A stretch of DNA of 10,809 nt, taken from positions 1-10,809 of the forward strand of contig CAZPLR010000054.1 of assembly GCA_964587555.1 (NCBI GenBank), given 5' to 3'. This document shows, piece by piece, positions 5,959-10,809 of this stretch. The notes under the pieces are model-generated. The model had not been told where the DNA came from. It saw nothing but the letters and a program-made list of their open reading frames with translations, and made no database searches. Every line of letters starts with the position of its first letter. The stretch's first letter is position 1. The position numbers were made by a program, and so were the translations under genes. This DNA is from JAHHTP01 sp964587555. Lineage in GTDB: Bacteria; Bacillota; Clostridia; Oscillospirales; Ruminococcaceae.

Positions 5959-6142
5959 AAGCGTCTTTCGAAAGCTTACGGGATCGGAGGGGGACCTCCC
6001 GCATTTATGAAATTTGTGAAGAGAAATTCATAGTTTATCTGTTTTTTTCTCACGAATATTCGATGAATTCAAAGAGAAAACGGAGTATGATGGGGATAAA
6101 GCTGAAATTCGTCATATCCGTAGAAGGGAGAGAGCAGAAACA
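5959..6142 (+). promoter_or_regulatory. 184-base structured leader with a micro-ORF
   Basis: The transcript from the promoter at 5924-5952 has a long leader with several possible hairpins: CGGGA (5979-5983) with TCCCG (5997-6001), or alternatively GGAGG (5986-5990) with CCTCC (5995-5999); ATGAA-a-TTT (6007-6015) with AAATTCAT (6024-6031); the palindrome CGAATATTCG (6053-6062); and CGGA-g-TATGA (6081-6090) with TCATATCCG (6112-6120), ending 2 bases before the ribosome binding region AGAAGGGAG (6122-6130). ATTCAT (6026-6031) could pair instead with ATGAAT (6063-6068), giving mutually exclusive folds. An 8-codon ORF, M-K-F-V-K-R-N-S-stop, starts at 6007 behind GGAGGGGG (5986-5993, 13-base spacer). 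I do not recognise a known riboswitch class. Confidence 0.45.
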
Positions 6143-7102
6143 ATGAGACAGAAAGCAAACACTCCGGTCACAGAAGACCCAAAGGAAAATGCAGAATACC
6201 TCTCTGAGGAGGAAATCCCGGAGGAAGTAAGAAAGAACCTGCCGAAAGGCGCCGTTGTGCGCCGGGTTAAGCGCAAAGCAGCGCCGAAAAGCGAAACGCT
6301 GAGAGCCATCCAGCAGGAGTCAAAGGAGCGCAAAGAGCTTGCGCAGCTGAAAAAAGCACGGCAGGGCATTGCGCCGACGCCGGGCGTTTTGCAGGAAGGG
6401 AAGCCGGATTATACAGCGTATCAGCCGGTTACGGTGCAGCAAAAGGCGGAAAATTTCTGGTATCATAAAAAATGGGTTGTTCTGGTCGCGCTGTTTGTTG
6501 TGTTTTTGGCGGCGATCGGTATTGTCAGTAAGGTTTCCAGCCGGTATGATACGCAGATCATCATGCTGACCGAGTATCCTCTCGACGATCCGAGCTTTGA
6601 TTTTTCAACGCCGTTCAGCGTATATACAGAGGACTATGACGGCAACGGCGAGCAGGTTATGCGGGTGCCGGTTTGGTACACCTGCCGCTCCTACACGCCG
6701 GCAAACGCCTATGAGAATCTTTTGAATAATTTCAAGATCTGGCTTTCGGTCAGCGATTACGATCCGATGGTCTTTATCATCGACGACGCAAACTACGAAT
6801 ATCTGAGGGACGAGATCGGGATGGAGTTTCGGGATCTGTCCGATCTGGATGAAAGCGGAAGGATTACCGGCGATCGGGCAAGGCTTTCCGAGCTGGAGAT
6901 CGCGGCGGAGTTTCCGGAATTTTCAGAGACATTCGAGGGATTGTATCTCTGCATTTACGATCTTGACCAGATGGCGACCAATGCTGATGGGGAGCCGGAG
7001 GATCGTTTCCTAGAGAATGAGAAATACATGGAGAAGTACCAAAAGGGCTTGGAAACGGTTAAGAATCTAATCAACGGCGTAAAGCCGGAAGTTGAAGAAT
7101 AA
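6143..7102 (+). CDS. single-pass membrane protein of unknown function
   Basis: A 319-residue protein I cannot name. Residues 1-105 are hydrophilic and highly charged, rich in Lys, Arg and Glu with a likely helical stretch (50-74), and should be cytoplasmic. F-W-Y-H-K-K-W (105-111) leads into one membrane helix (111-128, V-V-L-V-A-L-F-V-V-F-L-A-A-I-G-I-V). Residues 130-319 form an acidic domain outside the membrane, with D-Y-D-G-N-G-E (164-170), a calcium-loop-like motif, and P-M-V-F-I-I-D-D-A-N-Y-E-Y-L (208-221). The basic flank on the N-terminal side supports an inside-N orientation. I recall uncharacterised clostridial proteins with a similar FWYxxKW-helix-ectodomain plan, but this is memory, not a search. 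The start has AGAAGGGAG upstream. ilvD begins 40 bases after the stop with no promoter between, so the two are probably co-transcribed; a functional link is not evident. Confidence 0.8.
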   Translation: MRQKANTPVTEDPKENAEYLSEEEIPEEVRKNLPKGAVVRRVKRKAAPKSETLRAIQQESKERKELAQLKKARQGIAPTPGVLQEGKPDYTAYQPVTVQQKAENFWYHKKWVVLVALFVVFLAAIGIVSKVSSRYDTQIIMLTEYPLDDPSFDFSTPFSVYTEDYDGNGEQVMRVPVWYTCRSYTPANAYENLLNNFKIWLSVSDYDPMVFIIDDANYEYLRDEIGMEFRDLSDLDESGRITGDRARLSELEIAAEFPEFSETFEGLYLCIYDLDQMATNADGEPEDRFLENEKYMEKYQKGLETVKNLINGVKPEVEE

Positions 7103-7142
7103 ATATGCCGTCTGGAAAATGGGCGGTGAAGGAGGAAACATC

Positions 7143-8801
7143 ATGAGAAGTGATTTAATCAAAAAGGGGCCGGAGCGCTGCGCGCATCGCTCCCTGCTCA
7201 AAGCGCTCGGTATCACCGACAGTGAGTTAAAGCGCCCGTTTATCGCGGTTGTCAGCGCCAAGAGCGACTATATTCCGGGGCATATGCATTTAGATAAAAT
7301 TGCGCAGGCGGTCAAGGACGGCGTGCGCAATGCGGGCGGCGTTCCGTTTGAGTTTAACACCATCGGCGTTTGCGACGGCATTGCCATGAACCATGTCGGC
7401 ATGAAATACTCGCTTGCATCCCGCGAGCTGATCGCGGACAGCATCGAGGTCATGCTTACCGCTCATCCGCTGGACGGTATTGTGTTTATTCCCAACTGTG
7501 ATAAGATCGTTCCGGGTATGATGCTCGCAGCGATCCGTTTGAATTTGCCGTGTATCTTCCTGAGCGGCGGTCCGATGAATCCGGGCATTGTCAAGGGCAA
7601 AAAGATTGGTCTTTCCGAGGTGTTTGAGGCTTCCGGCGCCTATGCGGCAGGCAAGCTGACCGAGGAGGATCTGTACGAATATGAAGAAAACGCCTGCCCG
7701 ACCTGCGGCTCCTGCTCCGGTATGTACACCGCAAACTCGATGAACTGCTTGGTTGAGGCGATTGGTCTTTCGCTGCCGACGAACGCGACGACAATGGCGG
7801 TTGCCTCTAAGCGTCTGCGTCTGGCGAAGGAGAGCGGCGAGCGCGTTTTGGAGCTGGTGAAGGAAAACATCCGCCCGAGCGATATTCTGACTCCGGCTGC
7901 TTTTCGCAATGCGCTGGCGTGCGACATGGCGCTCGGCTGCTCTACCAATACGGTGCTGCACTTTCTGGCGTTTGCCAATGAGATTGGCAACGGGATCAGC
8001 ATCAACGACATTGATGAGGTATCCAAGAAAACGCCGCAGCTATGCAAGCTGAATCCGGCAAGCTCAGTCTTTATCGAGGATTTGGGCTATTTGGGAGGTA
8101 TGCCGGCGCTGATGAAGGAATTGGCGCGCGGAAACTATGTTGACACCTCCGTCCTGACTGTTACCGGCACGCTTGCCGACCGTATTGCCGCGTGCAAGTC
8201 TGTTCCGGATGGGATTGTGCTGCATACGATTGATGATCCGATCCGCAAGGACGGCGGCATTGCGGTGCTGTTTGGCAATCTAGCGCTGGATGGCGCTGTT
8301 GTCAAGCAGGGCGCGGTTGCGCCGGAGATGATGGTGCATACCGGAAAAGCGCGCGTGTTTAATTGTGAAGAAGATGCGTCTGAGGCGATTTTAGGCGGAA
8401 AGATCGAGGATGGCGACGTAATTGTCATCCGCTATGAGGGACCGAAGGGCGGTCCGGGTATGCGCGAGATGTTAGCGCCGACCGCTTCCTTGGCGGGCAT
8501 GGGAATGGACCGTACGGTTGCATTGATTACCGACGGACGTTTTTCCGGAGCGACAAGAGGCGCCGCGATCGGACACGTTTCTCCGGAGGCTGCTGCCGGC
8601 GGGCTGATTGGACTGGTAGAGGAAGGCGATCAGATTGAGATCGACATTCCGAACCGGAAATTAAATCTGCTTGTGGATGAAAGGACGTTGGCAGCGAGAA
8701 AGGCGGGCTTCAAGCCGCTGGAAAAGGACTTAAAGGGCTACATCAAACGTTATGCCTCCCTTGTTACCTCCGGCTCGAACGGCGCGGCGTTCCACAAATA
8801 A
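7143..8801 (+). CDS. ilvD: dihydroxyacid dehydratase (branched-chain amino acid synthesis)
   Basis: A 552-residue iron-sulfur enzyme that dehydrates 2,3-dihydroxyisovalerate and 2,3-dihydroxy-3-methylvalerate to the 2-oxo acids used for valine, leucine and isoleucine. Family signatures are intact: G-V-C-D-G-I-A-M-N-H (75-84), N-C-D-K-I-V-P-G-M (118-126), T-C-G-S-C-S-G-M-Y-T-A-N-S-M (187-200), G-P-K-G-G-P-G-M (433-440) and T-D-G-R-F-S-G-A-T-R-G (463-473). Cys77, Cys119 and Cys191 are the likely cluster ligands. P-G-H-M-H-L (45-50) follows the E. coli-like pattern and not the P-C-N-x-H-L pattern of the [2Fe-2S] group, suggesting an oxygen-sensitive [4Fe-4S] enzyme that suits an anaerobe. The ATG at 7143 has AAGGAGGA 6 bases upstream; in-frame codons before it lie in the ribosome binding region. 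No other ilv or leu gene is near. A strong terminator follows. Confidence 0.96.
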   Translation: MRSDLIKKGPERCAHRSLLKALGITDSELKRPFIAVVSAKSDYIPGHMHLDKIAQAVKDGVRNAGGVPFEFNTIGVCDGIAMNHVGMKYSLASRELIADSIEVMLTAHPLDGIVFIPNCDKIVPGMMLAAIRLNLPCIFLSGGPMNPGIVKGKKIGLSEVFEASGAYAAGKLTEEDLYEYEENACPTCGSCSGMYTANSMNCLVEAIGLSLPTNATTMAVASKRLRLAKESGERVLELVKENIRPSDILTPAAFRNALACDMALGCSTNTVLHFLAFANEIGNGISINDIDEVSKKTPQLCKLNPASSVFIEDLGYLGGMPALMKELARGNYVDTSVLTVTGTLADRIAACKSVPDGIVLHTIDDPIRKDGGIAVLFGNLALDGAVVKQGAVAPEMMVHTGKARVFNCEEDASEAILGGKIEDGDVIVIRYEGPKGGPGMREMLAPTASLAGMGMDRTVALITDGRFSGATRGAAIGHVSPEAAAGGLIGLVEEGDQIEIDIPNRKLNLLVDERTLAARKAGFKPLEKDLKGYIKRYASLVTSGSNGAAFHK

Positions 8802-8826
8802 ATCGACCTTAGAAAGAAGGTTTGTC

Positions 8827-8873
8827 AAAGCCGTCTTCAGAGCAAAAATCACCTGCCCTGAGGGCGGCTTTTT
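8827..8873 (+). terminator. intrinsic terminator after ilvD
   Basis: AAAGCCGTCTTCAG (8827-8840) pairs along its full 14 bases, with two G-U pairs, with CTGAGGGCGGCTTT (8858-8871) across a 17-base loop, and the T-run TTTTT spans 8869-8873. It lies 25 bases past the ilvD stop and separates that unit from the YxjI-like gene. Confidence 0.85.
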
Positions 8874-8943
8874 AACAATGGAGCGTACAGAATCCAAAGC
8901 AAGAAAATGGCAAGGGGTTTTTGTCCTCTTGGGAAGGGAAATG

Positions 8944-9414
8944 ATGAAGCTTTATATTCAGCAAAAGGTATTCTCTTGGGGCGATAAATTTGCAGTGCGG
9001 GATACCAATGGAAACCCGGTCTATTATGTCGAGGGCGAGGTATTTACTTTCGGAAAAAAGCTGCATGTCTATGACCTAAATCGCACAGAGGTCTGCTATA
9101 TTGCGCAGGAGGTACTGCACTGGATGCCGCAGTATGTGGTACATATTTCAGGATTGGCGCCGGTGAAGCTTGTCAAGAAATTCACCTTTTTTTCACAGCG
9201 GTATGAGATTGAAGGATCAGACTGGGCGGTCGACGGCGACTTTTTCGCACATAACTACGTGGTGAACAACAGGTATGGGCAGGTTTGCTCGCTGCGCAAG
9301 GAGTGGCTAAGCTGGGGCGACGCATATGAACTGGATATCGCCGACCCGCAGAACGCCGTGATGGCGCTGGCGGTCGTGCTGGCGGTTGATGCCGCGATGG
9401 AAAACAGAAATTAA
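8944..9414 (+). CDS. YxjI / LURP-one-related (LOR) family protein
   Basis: A 156-residue protein of the LURP-one-related family, a 12-stranded barrel around a buried C-terminal helix, related to Tubby and phospholipid scramblases; the bacterial members such as Bacillus YxjI have no established role. The family pattern is clear: K-L-Y-I-Q-Q-K-V-F-S-W-G-D-K-F (2-16), Y-Y-V-E-G-E-V-F-T-F-G-K-K-L-H-V-Y-D (27-44), Y-E-I-E-G-S-D-W-A-V-D-G-D-F-F-A-H (87-103), L-S-W-G-D-A-Y-E-L-D-I (122-132) and the hydrophobic helix A-V-M-A-L-A-V-V-L-A-V-D (138-149). Length is typical. Of two adjacent ATGs I prefer 8944, since GGGAAGGGA (8931-8939) is too close to 8941. I see no clear promoter in the 70 bases after the ilvD terminator, so expression may need read-through or a weak promoter. 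The sugar kinase follows by 34 bases. Confidence 0.9.
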   Translation: MKLYIQQKVFSWGDKFAVRDTNGNPVYYVEGEVFTFGKKLHVYDLNRTEVCYIAQEVLHWMPQYVVHISGLAPVKLVKKFTFFSQRYEIEGSDWAVDGDFFAHNYVVNNRYGQVCSLRKEWLSWGDAYELDIADPQNAVMALAVVLAVDAAMENRN

Positions 9415-9448
9415 ACAGAACGGATCGAGCGAACAGGAGAGAAATGGG

Positions 9449-10738
9449 ATGGAAATTGAAAGGCTGAAGGCAGGAATAAAAAACGGAGCGTATGACGAGC
9501 GGCTAAGGGCGCTTTATCATGCGGATGAAAACGTGCTGAATTGGCAGAAAAAACGATATTTGGATGCAATCGACACATTTTGCGCGCTGTATCCGGAGAT
9601 TACCGACGCAGAGATATTCTCCGCGCCGGGGAGAACTGAGGTCGGCGGAAATCATACCGATCATCAGCGCGGCAAAGTGCTTGCGGCGGCAGTGAATTTA
9701 GACGTGATCGCTGTAGCGGCGAGAACGCCGGGGACGGTGGTCAAGATCAAGTCCGAGGGCTTTTTGGGCGATGTGGTCGATGTGGCGGTTCTAGAGCCGC
9801 AGGAGAAAGAAACGACCCACTCTCCGGCGCTGGTGCGCGGCGTGGCTGCGGGTCTTGTAAACGCGGGACACAGAGTCGGCGGGCTTTGCGCCTATACAAC
9901 CTCAAATGTGTTAAAGGGTTCGGGGCTTAGCTCCTCGGCGGCGTTTGAGGTATTGGTTGGAACGTTGTTTTCGCATTTATATAACGGCGGTGCAGTCGAC
10001 GCGGTGAAGATCGCACAGATTGGGCAATACGCCGAGAACGTCTTTTTTGATAAGCCGTGCGGACTAATGGATCAGATGGCGTCAAGCGTCGGCGGCTTTA
10101 TTACGATCGACTTTGCGGATACGGACAAGCCGGTTGTAGAGAAGCTTTCGGTGGATTTTGCAAGGAGCGGGTATCAGCTCTGCATTGTCAATACCGGCGG
10201 CAATCACGCGGATTTAACGCCGGACTACGCCGCTGTTCCCGCCGAGATGAAGGCGGCGGCGCAGGTATTTGGCAAGGAAGTTCTGCGGGAGGTCGGGGAA
10301 GCGGAATTTATCGCCGGGATCGACCGGGTGCGCAAGGCGGTGAACGACCGCGCTGCGCTGCGCGGACTGCATTTCTTTGCGGAAAACACCCGCGTTGAAA
10401 AAGAGGTTGAGGCGTTAAAAGCAGGAAATTTTGAACAGTTTAAGGCGCTGGTTGTAGAATCCGGACGTTCCTCCTATTGCTATCTGCAAAACGTCTATTC
10501 CAGCCGTCATTTTGAGGAGCAGGGGATGTCCTTGGCGCTCTGCCTATCGGAACGGCTGCTTGCGGGAAAGGGCGCATACCGCGTCCATGGCGGCGGCTTT
10601 GCCGGAACGATCCAGACGTTTGTGCCGCAGGAGATGGTCAAGGAATATGTCGGGCAGATGGAAGCGGTATTTGGAGCGGGAAGCTGTCACCTGCTTTCGG
10701 TGCGCGCCGAAGGCGGCGTCAAGGTTCTGCCAGCATAA
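9449..10738 (+). CDS. galactokinase-family (GHMP) sugar kinase with altered sugar-site motif
   Basis: A 429-residue cytoplasmic GHMP kinase closest to galactokinase (galactose + ATP to galactose 1-phosphate, Leloir pathway). The signature A-P-G-R-T-E-V-G-G-N-H-T-D-H-Q-R-G (59-75), phosphate loop G-S-G-L-S-S-S-A-A (157-165), catalytic-Asp region C-G-L-M-D-Q-M-A-S-S-V-G-G (204-216, Asp208) and C-terminal motif V-H-G-G-G-F-A-G (379-386) are all present. In characterised galactokinases the first motif reads G-E-H-T-D-Y; here the Glu that contacts the sugar is Asn68, while Arg62, His69, Asp71, Asp208 and probably Tyr260 are kept. It is about 40 residues longer than E. coli GalK, mostly an N-terminal extension (1-55). 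The start has AGGAGAG 8 bases upstream. No galT, galE or mutarotase is nearby. Galactokinase is likely but another hexose substrate is possible. Confidence 0.85.
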   Translation: MEIERLKAGIKNGAYDERLRALYHADENVLNWQKKRYLDAIDTFCALYPEITDAEIFSAPGRTEVGGNHTDHQRGKVLAAAVNLDVIAVAARTPGTVVKIKSEGFLGDVVDVAVLEPQEKETTHSPALVRGVAAGLVNAGHRVGGLCAYTTSNVLKGSGLSSSAAFEVLVGTLFSHLYNGGAVDAVKIAQIGQYAENVFFDKPCGLMDQMASSVGGFITIDFADTDKPVVEKLSVDFARSGYQLCIVNTGGNHADLTPDYAAVPAEMKAAAQVFGKEVLREVGEAEFIAGIDRVRKAVNDRAALRGLHFFAENTRVEKEVEALKAGNFEQFKALVVESGRSSYCYLQNVYSSRHFEEQGMSLALCLSERLLAGKGAYRVHGGGFAGTIQTFVPQEMVKEYVGQMEAVFGAGSCHLLSVRAEGGVKVLPA

Positions 10739-10760
10739 CCGAAAAGAGAAATAGAGAAAT

Positions 10761-10795
10761 CCGGGATACGAAAGAAACGTATCCCGGAAATTTTT
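10761..10795 (+). terminator. intrinsic terminator after the sugar kinase gene
   Basis: CCGGGATACG (10761-10770) and CGTATCCCGG (10778-10787) form a perfect 10-base stem with loop AAAGAAA, followed by AAA and TTTTT (10791-10795). It lies 22 bases after the stop codon. The three A's between stem and T-run are slightly unusual but the structure is otherwise classic. Confidence 0.88.
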
Positions 10796-10809
10796 ATTCT
10801 GCGGCGCGG

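Noticed and set aside
5669..6004. Minus-strand frame of 111 codons antisense to the end of the ATPase gene
   Set aside because: It runs across the well-supported promoter at 5924-5952 and has no initiation signals.
7290..7961. Long minus-strand open frame (223 codons) inside ilvD, with other antisense frames at 7640-8047 and 8135-8428
   Set aside because: They lie entirely within a well-conserved enzyme gene, have low-complexity basic or Ser/Arg-rich translations and no ribosome binding site; they follow from the codon bias of ilvD.
8752..8943. N-terminal extension of the YxjI-like protein by 64 residues
   Set aside because: It would overlap the end of ilvD and run through the terminator hairpin; the family starts at the M-K-L-Y motif, with a ribosome binding site just upstream.
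1..10809. CRISPR arrays, tRNA or rRNA genes, insertion sequences, phage genes, defence systems
   Set aside because: I looked for regularly spaced repeats, tRNA arms, transposase motifs and terminal repeats on both strands and saw none.

Overview
The window looks like a chromosomal segment of a low-to-medium GC Gram-positive anaerobe, most likely a member of the Clostridia (an Oscillospiraceae/Ruminococcaceae-type gut bacterium is my best guess). The reasons are strong AGGAGG-type ribosome binding sites, housekeeping (sigma-A type) promoters close to TTGACA/TATAAT with extended TG, lipobox lipoproteins with short MKK signal peptides, an MsmK/UgpC-like transport ATPase, and a galactokinase with the GGNHTDHQ signature that I associate with this group. 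The organism call is inference; no rRNA or species marker is present. No phage, transposon, CRISPR array or tRNA is visible.

Layout. Positions 1-22 hold the first seven codons of a minus-strand gene that runs off the left edge, with about 300 bases of gene-free but repeat-rich upstream DNA. Positions 338-4560 are a minus-strand sugar-uptake block, transcribed right to left: MalF-like permease, MalG-like permease, solute-binding lipoprotein, then a small lipoprotein that looks like two OB-fold-like domains and has its own promoter. The partner ATPase gene (4802-5905) is divergent and on the plus strand. The two divergent promoters share the 4561-4801 interval; the permease-side promoter is an exact TTGACA-N17-TATAAT consensus.

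Rightwards on the plus strand are an unrecognised single-pass membrane protein (6143-7102) with a strong promoter and a 184-base structured leader, closely followed by ilvD (dihydroxyacid dehydratase) and a clear intrinsic terminator (8827-8873). Then come a YxjI/LURP-one-related protein and a galactokinase-family sugar kinase, ending in a second clear terminator (10761-10795).

How they fit together. The two permeases, binding protein and ATPase make a complete CUT1-type carbohydrate importer: capture outside, a two-subunit channel, and a motor that may be shared with other importers because its gene is expressed separately. The sugar kinase may act on an imported sugar, but there is no galT or galE here, so the substrate is open. 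The ilvD and membrane-protein pair has no obvious link with sugar uptake.

The most unusual points are: a solute-binding protein that appears anchored twice (N-terminal lipid and C-terminal membrane helix); a 29-bp near-perfect palindrome exactly at the transcription start of the OB-fold-like lipoprotein gene; a structured leader with a micro-ORF before the unknown membrane protein; and a galactokinase whose conserved sugar-contact Glu is replaced by Asn. I did not find a clearly new multi-gene system.
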